Source of the DNA: Candidatus Peribacteria bacterium
GTDB lineage: Bacteria; Patescibacteriota; Gracilibacteria; Peribacterales; Peribacteraceae
Direction of reading: 5' to 3'
DNA: 64,000 bases
Assembly (NCBI GenBank): GCA_023038255.1
Contig: CP082927.1
Span: forward strand, 1,175,243 to 1,239,242
Shown here piece by piece: positions 16,063 to 24,263 of this stretch (its first letter is position 1; every line of letters starts with the position of its first letter). A program made the position numbers and the translations under genes. Under the pieces are notes generated by a model, which saw only the letters and a program-made list of their open reading frames with translations, was not told where the DNA came from and did not search any database.

Positions 16063-17028
16063 TTAAGAAAAGAATGCAACCGGTGACAATAATTTACGAC
16101 CCGCGCCGAGGAAGGTTCCGATGTACGCAATAGCCGGCATCAGACAAAGTTCCAGCAACACAATCCACGGGAACACAAAGAGAAGCAACGGACGCACTTC
16201 GGTGGCAAATGCACGGAAAGGCGCTTCCATTGCAAGAGCAGGCATAAGGAATGGCAGGAGCGTCATGAGCGACCCGACGATGGCAGTCGCTATGATGGTG
16301 CCGGCCAGAAGCAGAATGGTCATTTCAGCAATGAAGGGTAGGAGCACACCAATGGGAGATGCTCCGAGCATATTTTCGACAAAGAGCTCATCACCATGCG
16401 TCCGCACTGTGCGGCTCACCAGTTCCAGCACAACAAACAGGAGAACGGCAAACGCCACGAACATGAAGATGTAGGTCACGGAGCGGATGGCGGCGGTCAC
16501 AGACAGGAGATCGCGGATCTGGCGTTCCTGGGTATTCACGGTCGAGAGGAAGGTGGGATTGATGACCGATTGCCACTGATCCTGTTCAATAAACTGGCGG
16601 AAGGAATCGTAGGCATCAAGCGACTTGAGCGTGACAACGAAGGTGTCCGGGAACGGGTTCTCAAGCTGGTACTGGTCAAGGAATGCAGCAAGATCCGGAT
16701 CACGCTTGCGCTGTTCGTTGTAGGCCTGTTCTTTGGTCACAAACGACACACTGCCCACATCGGGGTGTGCATGGACGGCTGCAAAGAATGTCTGGATATC
16801 CTGGTCCGGCGCATCGGCAATCGCTTCCAGACGGAGTGCCGCCTGAGACGAGAGTAATCTGTTTACGCCGTACACACTCAAAAGCATCACCACAAAAAGC
16901 TGGACGAGTACGAGGACTGCAGACAGCAGTGTGAGCGTTGCACCCCATGTCCGTTCGCGCTTCAAAAGAAGCAGCCCCCGCTTTAGGCCGCGCCGAATTC
17001 CGACCGATGAGTCCATGCTCTTTCGCAT
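16063..17028 (-). CDS. ftsX: Cell division protein FtsX
   Basis: This 321-residue protein has the FtsX layout: an N-terminal helix (about residues 28-52), a large extracytoplasmic domain (55-175; PDVGSVSFVTKEQAY), and three C-terminal helices with the FtsX permease signature (SVTAAIRSVTYIFMF and LVSRTVRTHGDELFVENMLGAS). With the ATPase FtsE it activates peptidoglycan hydrolases at the septum. ftsE, usually directly upstream, is not adjacent and not in this window. The promoter TTGAAG-N18-TATACT ends 7 bases before the ATG. Confidence 0.93.
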   Translation of the reverse strand: MRKSMDSSVGIRRGLKRGLLLLKRERTWGATLTLLSAVLVLVQLFVVMLLSVYGVNRLLSSQAALRLEAIADAPDQDIQTFFAAVHAHPDVGSVSFVTKEQAYNEQRKRDPDLAAFLDQYQLENPFPDTFVVTLKSLDAYDSFRQFIEQDQWQSVINPTFLSTVNTQERQIRDLLSVTAAIRSVTYIFMFVAFAVLLFVVLELVSRTVRTHGDELFVENMLGASPIGVLLPFIAEMTILLLAGTIIATAIVGSLMTLLPFLMPALAMEAPFRAFATEVRPLLLFVFPWIVLLELCLMPAIAYIGTFLGAGRKLLSPVAFFS

Positions 17029-17035
17029 GGGTCTT

Positions 17036-17065
17036 AGTATAGTGTTCTTTCTATGAAAGCTTCAA
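17036..17065 (-). promoter_or_regulatory. Leaderless promoter of ftsX
   Basis: On the minus strand, TTGAAG (17065-17060), 18 bases, then TATACT (17041-17036), only 7 bases before the ATG at 17028. It is a clear example of the start codon lying at the expected transcription start. Confidence 0.75.
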
Positions 17066-17114
17066 TGCAGAAAGAATTTTATGTTTTAAAAAAAACTTCA
17101 GATTATAGGAAGCA

Positions 17115-17204
17115 GGTTATAGGTTATGGGTTATGGGAGGACGATATATGTAGATAATCTCTTTTCAATGACCCCATAACTCATAACTCATACACCCATA
17201 ACTC
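17115..17204. repeat. ATAACCC inverted-repeat array
   Basis: The left arm (GGTTATAGGTTATGGG then TTATGGG, 17115-17137) and the right arm (CCCATAACTCATAACTC then ATACACCCATAACT, 17173-17204) are degenerate reverse complements and can form a long hairpin between the TPR gene and ftsX. The word family recurs at 13229, 37890, 40870 and 49416. Confidence 0.75.
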
Positions 17205-17802
17205 AAATCTGCTTAATCTGCTCCTCAATCCTATCAATCGCCGCCACACATTCACTCGCACGCAGATTGTGCGGCTCAAGATCGAGTGCGCGAAGGAAGA
17301 GTGCGCGGGCCTTCGAGAAATTTTTCAGTTCCAGGTACGCAACACCAAGGTCACAGAGTGTGAGCGTGTTTTCGCTGTCGAGGTTGAGCGCACGTTCAAG
17401 GGTGACCACTCCCTGCGGACGCTGACCGCTCTGGAAAAGCACCCATCCGAGGCAGCGCAGAATTTCAGGGTTGTTGGCCTTCAGTCTGTTCGCCTCTTTT
17501 AAGCGCACAAATGATTCCGCCCATTTGCTTTCTGCAGAGAGCAGGAAGCCGAGAATGTAATGACCGGTGTAGCTGGACGGATCGAGCGCGATCGCCTGAG
17601 TTGCCGCCACTTTGGCACGGCTGTAGCGCTCCAGACTCAGTTCATTATCTGCAATCTCCTCAAGAGCGGACACATTGGACGGATCCTCAAGAATCAGATC
17701 CTCAAGAATAAGAAGTGCCTCCTGATTTTTGCCGGCCATTTTCAGCTGCTCGGCTTTTTCCAGGCGCTCCAGAACGTTGGGGGGAAGCTGATTGTTGTCC
17801 AT
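17203..17802 (-). CDS. TPR repeat protein
   Basis: This 199-residue soluble protein is built almost entirely of TPR helix pairs (about five repeats; e.g. ALNLDSENTLTLCDLGVAYL, ALFLRALDLEPHNLRA). No signal or membrane helix is present, so it is probably a cytosolic scaffold. The start at 17802 (MDNNQLPPNV) is preferred over a longer frame whose N-terminus translates the dispersed repeat at 17869; TAAAAT lies 8 bases before it. It is upstream of ftsX on the same strand but separated by a hairpin array. Confidence 0.85.
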   Translation of the reverse strand: MDNNQLPPNVLERLEKAEQLKMAGKNQEALLILEDLILEDPSNVSALEEIADNELSLERYSRAKVAATQAIALDPSSYTGHYILGFLLSAESKWAESFVRLKEANRLKANNPEILRCLGWVLFQSGQRPQGVVTLERALNLDSENTLTLCDLGVAYLELKNFSKARALFLRALDLEPHNLRASECVAAIDRIEEQIKQI

Positions 17803-17868
17803 AGAGCGAGATTTTAGGCACAAAGAGAGGAAACACCAAGGAATTTTAAGAGGAAAATACGTTCCTCG

Positions 17869-17916
17869 TTCCCTCTCCTCTGGAGAGGGTGGCCCGGAGG
17901 GCCGGGCGAGGCAGTT
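17869..17916. repeat. Dispersed hairpin repeat, copy 2
   Basis: CCCTCTCCTCTGGAGAGGG followed by GGCCCGGAGGGCC and GGGCGAGGCAGTT. It matches copy 1 at 6351-6400 with changes that keep both stems paired. It lies just past the stop of the VirB2-like gene, on that gene's downstream side. Confidence 0.8.
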
Positions 17917-17933
17917 CTTCATTCAATCCTTCT

Positions 17934-18263
17934 CTACGCCAAAAACGACGCTACCGTCCTATAGATGGCATACGCCCCCAGAACCACGGCAACGCTCATG
18001 ACAGAACCGATCATGAGGTCTTTCCCACGCTGTTTAAAGTCCTCTTTCGCCCCCGCCAGCACAATCATAAACGCCCCCACCAGGAACATGGCCGTAGCCA
18101 CCGTTGTAATACTGGCAGCAAGAAAGTCGATGATACGCTGCACAATGGTCGCAAAGTCGAAACTGGTGCCGATATCGACATCCAGCGTACGCTGTGCAGT
18201 TGCAACAGACGGCAGCAAAATGAGTGAAATGACAGAAAACCGACGGAATGCTGCGCGCATCAT
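17934..18263 (-). CDS. TrbC/VirB2-like pilin-type membrane protein
   Basis: This 109-residue protein has a signal peptide (residues 1-23, ATAQ cleavage site) and two hydrophobic helices (about 45-73 and 84-107) separated by a short charged loop (AGAKEDFKQRGKD). That size and topology are those of TrbC/VirB2 pilin subunits of type IV secretion systems and of related two-helix proteins common in CPR genomes. No other VirB gene is adjacent. The start at 18263 follows TATAGT by 6 bases; a much longer open frame here is antisense to the PBP gene and is rejected. Confidence 0.7.
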   Translation of the reverse strand: MMRAAFRRFSVISLILLPSVATAQRTLDVDIGTSFDFATIVQRIIDFLAASITTVATAMFLVGAFMIVLAGAKEDFKQRGKDLMIGSVMSVAVVLGAYAIYRTVASFLA

Positions 18264-18338
18264 TGCCCCACTATACCACGGATTTTCTCTTGCCATACAT
18301 TGCATAAACCGGAACATCCAGCCTAAAATGCATGCTCC

Positions 18339-21300
18339 ATGAACAGAGACCCCTTTGAAAACGGACAAGACCGGAACGGCTTTGCCTCTCACACGCTGTC
18401 TGGTGCAAGACAGCCAGAACCCAAGCCCGAGAATTTGCGGATGATTGATAGAATGAGCAGGCGCCGTCGTATGCAAAACGGACAGACACTGAAGGAGCGT
18501 CTCTATGCAATCCGCGAGTGGATGCACCGCCGCGGCAGCCGCCGCCTGATGCGCGATGGCGTGCTTGTCTTTGGAGGTATCATGATGCTGTATCTCGGCT
18601 ATTTGTGGATCACACTCCCGGATATCAGTGACCCGCAGAGTCTGACCGCCGCACAGAGCTCGGTGATTGTGGACAGAAAAGGAGTGGAACTCTATCGCCT
18701 CTATAGTGACGAAGACCGCACCTACATTCCCGGTGACCAGATTCCGGAACACCTGAAGAATGCCGTTGTCGCCATTGAAGACTCCCGCTTCTATGACCGC
18801 GGCTGTATTGATATGCGAGCGATGGCCAGAGTCGTCTTCCGTTTCGGACAGGCAGGAGGTGCATCTACGCTCACGCGTCAGCTTGCGAGAAACGCGCTCG
18901 ACCTGACACAGGAAAATATTCTCAACCGCAAAATCAAAGAAATCATCCTGGGGTGTCAGCTGGAAAGCCAGTACAGCAAAGAGGATCTTCTGAACCTCTA
19001 CCTCAACTGGATTCCCTTCGGAAAGAATGCCTACGGTATCGGCCTTGCGTCCAAGACGTACTTCAACAAAGAAGCAAAAGATCTCACACTTCCGGAGTCC
19101 GCCATTCTCGCAGCTCTCCCGCAAGCGCCCAGCTACTACAACCCGTACGGCAAGCAGGTCCGTACAACAGTGACTCCGGAGGTAGTGCAGAAAATTGCCG
19201 ACGGACGCATTACCAACTCCAGCCAGATCCGCGATGAAGACTTCTGGATCGGGCTTCTTGGTGCCAATGTCGGCACGGGGAGTACAACGGTCTACATCGG
19301 TGGCCGTACCGATCAGGTACTCAAGAATATGGAGGACCTCGGGTACATCACAGAAAAAGAGCGGACAGATGCCATCGCCTCCCTGCTGACAATGACCTTC
19401 CAGCAGTCGCGCGAAGATATCCGTGCTCCGCACTTTGTCCTGTGGGTGAAGGATCAGGTACAGGAACTTCTGAACAGCGGCAGTGAAGACGGCATTCTGG
19501 ATCAGGGCGGACTGCAGATTGAAACAACACTCGACTGGGACATGCAGCAGGCTGCGGAAAAAGCAGTCGCCGCAAAAGCCGCCGATATTGCCCGTGTCTA
19601 CATGGCGCACAACATCGCGCTTGTCTCGGTGGAAACCGGCACCAATAATATTCTCGCGTACGTCGGGAACACCGATTACGCAGACGAAGAATTCAGCGGC
19701 AAAGTCGACATGGCGCAGGCGCCGCGCCAGCCGGGTTCCAGCTTTAAACCGTTTGTGTACGCACAGGCATTCGAAAAAGGCTACAGCCCCTCCACCATTA
19801 TTTACGACGTCCCGACCAAAATCGGTACCGACGAACCGCAGAACTTCGACGGGCAATTCTGGGGTCTCCTGAACGTGCGCCGCGCACTGGACGGCTCCCG
19901 CAACATTCCCGCTGCAAAAGCATTCTTCATGGGCGGAGGAGAAGACAGCGTGCTGGCATTTGCTTCGCGCCTGGGTGTGACTGATCCTGCTGAACAGAAA
20001 AAAATTCGTACCGGCAGCGGCGGCGAACCGTATGAATTCGGATGGCCCCTGGCACTCGGTGCCGCCGAAACGCCACTCGTCCAGATGGTGGAAGGCTACG
20101 CAACATTTGCAAACGGAGGCATGCAGAAGCCGCTCAATGCCATCAGCAAAATCAAAGACCGCCGCGGCAATATTCTGTATGACGCCTCCACACAGGACGT
20201 TGGTGTTCAGGGAATCGACGCGCGCATTGCCTATCTTATTACAGCCGTTCTCAGTGATACCGCATCCCGTCCGAACGAATTCTGGCAGAACATCCTGAAT
20301 GTCCCCGGTTATCAGACCGCTGCCAAAACAGGCACGAGTAACAAATGTATGGACCGTGCCGAAAGCGGCGGATGCACCGACCGCAAACCGTCCGATCTCT
20401 GGACCATCGGCTATACGCCAAACATCATTACCGGTGTCTGGATCGGCAACGCGGATTCCAAAGCGCTGTCCGAAAAAGCGGAGTCCCTCTCGCAGGCCGC
20501 CCCCATGTGGCAGGACTACATGATCCGTGCACACAAGCTGCTCGAAAATCCAAAGACCAGCTTCCCGATGCCGTCCGGCATTGTGCAGGCACAGATCTCC
20601 ACCCTCTCCGGAGAACTTCCGACCGAATGCACCCCGATTGCCAATCGCCAGACCGATATCTTCCTGCAGGAAAATGCCCCGAGCAAAGAAGATTCCGCCT
20701 GCGTACGTTTGCTTGTCGATAAAGTGACGGGCCTTCTCGCGTCTGATGAATGTCCGGCGGAAGCGACAGAAATGCGCAGCTTCCTGAAGCCCACCAGCGT
20801 TCTCGCACAGCGTTTCCCGGAATGGGATCGCGCAGTGCAGGAATGGGCAAAGGGCAAGATGGCCGGTTACGATCCGCTCACCAACACCTTCTCCGGCTCT
20901 TCTCTTCCGCTACCTCTCGCACCGACAGAAAAATGCGAGCTCCGCATGACACCCGGCCGCATGGAAAAGCCGGAGGTCGAACTCACCTTCCCGCAGTCCG
21001 GAGACAGTGCCCCCTACCCCGCGTTCCAGCCGCAGTTTGAATCCAGCGTCGGCTCCAGCCTGCGATCTGTCGAGTTTTTCATTGATGATAAATCTGTGGG
21101 CGTGCTGACAGACTCCCCCTTCAAAGACCCCATCCGTGTTCCGAGAAGCATCAGTGAGAGCGGCACGCACACGCTCAAAATTGTCATCACGGATGAATAC
21201 TACAACACCGCATCCGACGAGGTCAGTTTCCGTTTCGGAACAACAAGCGGCGGCCCGGATATCCGTCTTATCAGTCCGGCCAGCGAGACAAGCATTCAGA

Positions 21301-21524
21301 GTGGTGAGAGCCTCAGTATGAGCGCAAATGCAGACAGTCCCGCAGGCATCAAATATGTGGAATTCTTCCTGGATGGTCAGCTGCTCACCACAAAGCCGAA
21401 CGCACCATACAATCTGAGTTACACCGTCACGCTTCCGGCTGGCACCTACACTCTCAAAGCAGTGGCAACGGACTACTCCAACAAGAAAGCGGATGATGAA
21501 GTCGAGGTAACTGTCACAGAGTGA
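18339..21524 (+). CDS. Class A penicillin-binding protein (PBP1A-type)
   Basis: This 1061-residue bifunctional enzyme has a basic cytosolic N-terminus, one membrane helix (about 78-95), a GT51 glycosyltransferase domain (VVAIEDSRFYDRG with the catalytic Glu, ASTLTRQLARN), and a transpeptidase domain with SSFK at 467-470, SRN and KTGTS motifs. After the catalytic part come about 300 residues with two Ig-like beta domains (VELTFPQSGDSAPYPA and IRLISPASETSIQSG), unusual additions that may bind the wall. It polymerises and cross-links peptidoglycan. TAAAAT lies 9 bases before the ATG. Confidence 0.95.
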   Translation: MNRDPFENGQDRNGFASHTLSGARQPEPKPENLRMIDRMSRRRRMQNGQTLKERLYAIREWMHRRGSRRLMRDGVLVFGGIMMLYLGYLWITLPDISDPQSLTAAQSSVIVDRKGVELYRLYSDEDRTYIPGDQIPEHLKNAVVAIEDSRFYDRGCIDMRAMARVVFRFGQAGGASTLTRQLARNALDLTQENILNRKIKEIILGCQLESQYSKEDLLNLYLNWIPFGKNAYGIGLASKTYFNKEAKDLTLPESAILAALPQAPSYYNPYGKQVRTTVTPEVVQKIADGRITNSSQIRDEDFWIGLLGANVGTGSTTVYIGGRTDQVLKNMEDLGYITEKERTDAIASLLTMTFQQSREDIRAPHFVLWVKDQVQELLNSGSEDGILDQGGLQIETTLDWDMQQAAEKAVAAKAADIARVYMAHNIALVSVETGTNNILAYVGNTDYADEEFSGKVDMAQAPRQPGSSFKPFVYAQAFEKGYSPSTIIYDVPTKIGTDEPQNFDGQFWGLLNVRRALDGSRNIPAAKAFFMGGGEDSVLAFASRLGVTDPAEQKKIRTGSGGEPYEFGWPLALGAAETPLVQMVEGYATFANGGMQKPLNAISKIKDRRGNILYDASTQDVGVQGIDARIAYLITAVLSDTASRPNEFWQNILNVPGYQTAAKTGTSNKCMDRAESGGCTDRKPSDLWTIGYTPNIITGVWIGNADSKALSEKAESLSQAAPMWQDYMIRAHKLLENPKTSFPMPSGIVQAQISTLSGELPTECTPIANRQTDIFLQENAPSKEDSACVRLLVDKVTGLLASDECPAEATEMRSFLKPTSVLAQRFPEWDRAVQEWAKGKMAGYDPLTNTFSGSSLPLPLAPTEKCELRMTPGRMEKPEVELTFPQSGDSAPYPAFQPQFESSVGSSLRSVEFFIDDKSVGVLTDSPFKDPIRVPRSISESGTHTLKIVITDEYYNTASDEVSFRFGTTSGGPDIRLISPASETSIQSGESLSMSANADSPAGIKYVEFFLDGQLLTTKPNAPYNLSYTVTLPAGTYTLKAVATDYSNKKADDEVEVTVTE

Positions 21525-21567
21525 CGATCTCTTGCGAGCGGACAAAAGAAGAGTAGCGTCATCCCTA

Positions 21568-21951
21568 ATGCTTTTGGAACTTGCTGAAGGCGGTTCTGAG
21601 ATTCACTGCGACGCCCCTGCCGCAGTCCCGGAAGCGGCTCTTGCCATACAGAAAGAAGTGATTGTTTCAACAACCAAAGGGTTAGCCTGGTATCTTTTTC
21701 TGGATGATCCTGCAGATTATCAGGAGATTCTGGAGCAGGTACTGACACTAACAGACTATGCAGACTGCGAACGGAGTTTCCGGATCGGACTGAATAGGAT
21801 ACTGCGTTTTAATCCGTGGGTTCCGCAAAATCAGATTGATCTCGACCTGCGGGAAAACGATCCCGCCTTTGAAGAACACGTGAGTGACAGTTGGCGCGAG
21901 GCATATAAAAATGCGCTGGCAGACGTTATGCAGAAAATACTCAGGCCGTAA
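21568..21951 (+). CDS. Hypothetical acidic protein
   Basis: This 127-residue soluble acidic protein has no recognised family motif. It contains Trp/Leu-rich segments (LAWYLFLDDPADYQEIL) and looks mostly helical. The ATG at 21568 was chosen because TAGCGT is 8 bases upstream. It ends 11 bases inside the convergent yebC gene, so the two 3' ends overlap and no terminator is visible between them. Confidence 0.6.
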   Translation: MLLELAEGGSEIHCDAPAAVPEAALAIQKEVIVSTTKGLAWYLFLDDPADYQEILEQVLTLTDYADCERSFRIGLNRILRFNPWVPQNQIDLDLRENDPAFEEHVSDSWREAYKNALADVMQKILRP

Positions 21952-22678
21952 TATCGGCATTCGTATACACCTGAGACACATCGTCATCCTCTTCGATGAT
22001 GTCCATAAAGTGCATGACTTTTTCAGCGGTCTCAGCGTCCGACACTTCCGTTTTCTGCGTAGGCACATACTGCAATCCTGCTGCATCAATCACATAACCG
22101 TTCCCCTTCAGGAAGTCTCTGACCTGGCTCCAGTTGGTCATGTCAGTTGTTACAGTCAGCATGTCGTCATCCGCATTAATGTCTTCTGCACCAAAATCGA
22201 TCAGTTCCAGTTCCATCTCTTCAAGCGGCTTCACTGTTCCCTTCTCCGGCTTACTGGCAGTGACCACACCTTTGCGTCCAAACATCCACATGACTGATCC
22301 ACCGTCTGCAAAGCTGCCGCCGTTTTTGCTGATGGCGGTCTTTAAATTGCTGAGCGTGCGGTTCTTGTTGTCGGTCAGACATTCAATCAGAAATGCGGTG
22401 CCCCCGGGACCCATGGCTGCGTAGACAATTTCTTCCATCTTCTCCCCCTTCAGCTCCCCGCTTCCTTTTTTGATGGCACGCTCGATGTTTGCGTTCGGCA
22501 CGCTGTCTGCTTTCGCGTTGTCGATGACCGTGCGGAGAGACGGGTTCATGCTGGGGTCTCCACCACGCTGTGCCGCGATTTCAATCAGCTTTGCATGACG
22601 CGTAAACACCTTGCCGCGCTTTGCATCGGCAGCGCCTTTTTTCACGCGGATGTTGTGCCATTTGGAGTGACCGGACAT
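21941..22678 (-). CDS. yebC: YebC/PmpR family regulatory protein
   Basis: This 245-residue protein has the full YebC/TACO1 signature (MSGHSKWHNIRVKKGAADAK) and the later GPGGTAFLIECLTDNKNRT segment. Family members act as transcriptional regulators or, in recent work, as translation factors that help ribosomes through polyproline stretches. It is cytosolic. A TAGAAT hexamer about 29 bases upstream indicates a short leader. Its 3' end overlaps the convergent hypothetical gene by 11 bases. Confidence 0.95.
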   Translation of the reverse strand: MSGHSKWHNIRVKKGAADAKRGKVFTRHAKLIEIAAQRGGDPSMNPSLRTVIDNAKADSVPNANIERAIKKGSGELKGEKMEEIVYAAMGPGGTAFLIECLTDNKNRTLSNLKTAISKNGGSFADGGSVMWMFGRKGVVTASKPEKGTVKPLEEMELELIDFGAEDINADDDMLTVTTDMTNWSQVRDFLKGNGYVIDAAGLQYVPTQKTEVSDAETAEKVMHFMDIIEEDDDVSQVYTNADITA

Positions 22679-22724
22679 AGGAGAGTGATGGAAAAGGTTT
22701 CCATTCTAACGCGTTCGGCGCGCA

Positions 22725-22770
22725 GAAAAAAGGCTGCCACCTAGACCTGCATAATACAGATCTAGATGGC
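22725..22770 (-). terminator. Terminator of the STAS gene
   Basis: On the minus strand, CCATCTAGATCTG (22769-22757) pairs with CAGGTCTAGGTGG (22749-22737) over 13 positions with G-T pairs, followed after five bases by a T-run (22730-22725). Confidence 0.75.
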
Positions 22771-22805
22771 GGTGATCAGTCGACGACAAACGTACGCCAT
22801 GCTGG

Positions 22806-23138
22806 CTACGCCAATAATGCTTCCTCCTGCGTATCAAAGATATCGAAGTACCTATCCAGAGCCACAAAATGGATCACGAAAGCATTGAATTCTGTCAGGT
22901 TACACAACCTGACCTTGGATCCTCCGTCGAGCATTTTCTGCGCGAATGCGCAGAGATTCTGCCGTGTATTTGCACTAAGACTCGTCACAAAAACACAGTC
23001 GATGAGCAAATGACGCGGGCTCTCTGGTGCAACCGCACTCAATGCATCACACAGCGCTCCTGGGTCAGGAATATCTGGAGTGAGAATGGTCGCAATGACC
23101 ATAGTTCCAGCATCCTCAGTTCTCAACAGTGAACACAT
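22806..23138 (-). CDS. STAS domain protein (anti-sigma antagonist-like)
   Basis: This 110-residue protein matches the STAS fold: a short first strand, RHLLIDCVFVTSLSANTRQN where the phosphorylatable Ser/Thr of SpoIIAA-like proteins lies, then the MLDGGSKVRLCNL strand and the terminal FDIFDTQEEALL helix. STAS proteins bind anti-sigma factors or act in stressosomes; the partner is not in the window. An alternative start is the ATG at 23102 with GAGGA before it. TATAGT about 50 bases upstream of 23138 is the likely -10, giving a leader. Confidence 0.72.
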   Translation of the reverse strand: MCSLLRTEDAGTMVIATILTPDIPDPGALCDALSAVAPESPRHLLIDCVFVTSLSANTRQNLCAFAQKMLDGGSKVRLCNLTEFNAFVIHFVALDRYFDIFDTQEEALLA

Positions 23139-23191
23139 ACGAGACCTTTCGCAAACGGGGGTAAAGTGAGAAAGACCGACTGAACCCGCAT

Positions 23192-23216
23192 ACTATACGC
23201 CTCCGGTAAGTATAGT
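23192..23216. promoter_or_regulatory. Face-to-face -10 hexamers
   Basis: ACTATAC (23192-23198) and GTATAGT (23210-23216) are a perfect inverted repeat, giving TATAGT on both strands. The minus copy can serve the STAS gene. The plus copy would drive only a very short transcript into the terminator at 23226. Confidence 0.5.
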
Positions 23217-23225
23217 AAAACATAC

Positions 23226-23253
23226 AAAAAGGCAGCCTTGCGGCCGCCTTTTT
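23226..23253. terminator. Bidirectional terminator downstream of rpsR
   Basis: AAAAAGGCAGCC (23226-23237) and GGCCGCCTTTTT (23242-23253) form a GC-rich stem flanked by A and T runs. It ends the minus-strand rpsF-rpsR transcript. Confidence 0.85.
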
Positions 23254-23258
23254 ATTCA

Positions 23259-23284
23259 CGTCATCCTGAGCGGAGTCGAAGGAT
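23259..23284. repeat. REP-like extragenic palindrome, copy 2
   Basis: GTCATCCTGAGCGGAGTCG then AAGG is the reverse-orientation relative of the element at 3588-3612. It abuts the rpsR stop codon. Confidence 0.6.
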
Positions 23285-23520
23285 TACTTGCGATACGCAA
23301 GCATTCCCATAAAGCGCGCGCGTTCGACGCCCTGCTTGAGCATTTTCTGGTGGCGAAGACAGACGCCGCTGTAGTAACGCTTGCGGATGTTTCCGAAATA
23401 GTCGATGAACGGCTTCATGATGGGGTAGTCCTTGTAGTCGACATATTTGACCTCTTTGTCACAGAAGGTGCACTTCTTGAGACGTGGGTCGGAACGGTTC
23501 TGATTCTGATTGCGAGCCAT
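23284..23520 (-). CDS. rpsR: 30S ribosomal protein S18
   Basis: This 78-residue protein has the S18 core (VKYVDYKDYPIMKPFI, LRHQKML, RARFMGML). It carries CTFC at residues 17-20 and CLRH at 54-57, which looks like the zinc-binding C+ form of S18. It binds S6 on the platform of the small subunit. It lies 44 bases after rpsF. The ssb gene often found between them is missing here and lies at 48.4 kb. Confidence 0.95.
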   Translation of the reverse strand: MARNQNQNRSDPRLKKCTFCDKEVKYVDYKDYPIMKPFIDYFGNIRKRYYSGVCLRHQKMLKQGVERARFMGMLAYRK

Positions 23521-23564
23521 ATTCGTAAGGGTAAGGGTTGAGGTTAAAGAGTGAAGAATAGAAA

Positions 23565-24155
23565 TTACATGTTGAGATCCTTGTCAGAAATCAACTTATC
23601 AAGCTCCTGGGTAATAGCGGCACCGGACATCGGCGTGGCCTTTACCTCCGGCTTCTCCTCTTTCTTGGTCTGGCGCTTTGCCTTGTCGACCACCTGCTTC
23701 TTCAATCTCTCTTCTTTGTCCATCGTCGCCTTCTCCTGCATCAGTTTCTCCTGATCCTTCCACTTCAGATAGTTATCTGCATACGGAACAATCTGATAAT
23801 TCTTGGGCGGCTTCACAATCATGTGACGGAGCATGCCCTTCAGGATACGGAGTTCTGTATCCACATCCTTCACCTTGGATGGGTCCATGTTGTAGTAATA
23901 GATAATGAACGTTCCTTCGGTGTAGCCACCGATCTTGTACGCAAGACCACGGCGTCCCCAGACGTCTTTCATGACCTGAGTCGCACCGGCTGCTGTAAAA
24001 ATATCCTCGATGCTCTTCTGGAGCGTTGTTTCCTCTTTCTGGTTCATCGGAAACGGATAGAGAACCGCAACTTCATAGATGCGCGGCTCGTTGTCTTCGT
24101 CCAGTTCCAGGACCGGGGCTGCCTTCTTTTTGGCAATTTCCTTCAATGTAGCCAT
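23565..24155 (-). CDS. rpsF: 30S ribosomal protein S6 with long C-terminal extension
   Basis: This 196-residue protein carries an S6 domain at about residues 28-125 (RIYEVAVLYPFPMNQ, VWGRRGLAYKIGGYTEGTFI, DTELRILKGMLRHMIV). A normal S6 is about 95-130 residues; here a 25-residue N-terminal lead and about 70 Lys/Glu-rich residues at the C-terminus are added. S6 binds S18 and 16S rRNA. The ATG at 24155 was chosen over one 7 codons upstream on no strong grounds. Confidence 0.92.
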   Translation of the reverse strand: MATLKEIAKKKAAPVLELDEDNEPRIYEVAVLYPFPMNQKEETTLQKSIEDIFTAAGATQVMKDVWGRRGLAYKIGGYTEGTFIIYYYNMDPSKVKDVDTELRILKGMLRHMIVKPPKNYQIVPYADNYLKWKDQEKLMQEKATMDKEERLKKQVVDKAKRQTKKEEKPEVKATPMSGAAITQELDKLISDKDLNM

Positions 24156-24263
24156 AGAATTCGTGGGTAAATCCAACGCTAAAATGAGGTTGGAGAATCA
24201 AATGGGGACGCGAGGATAAGGGGACTCCGGCCTGGAGTCAAGTTTTCACGTCATGAGCCTGCT

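Noticed and set aside
17203..17922. N-terminal extension of the TPR gene containing LARPSGPPSP
   Set aside because: These residues translate the dispersed hairpin repeat at 17869; TAAAAT lies 8 bases before the internal ATG at 17802.
17934..20534. An 866-codon open frame on the minus strand covering much of the PBP gene
   Set aside because: It is antisense to a protein with clear GT51 and transpeptidase motifs; only the last 109 codons, downstream of TATAGT, make a credible pilin-like protein.
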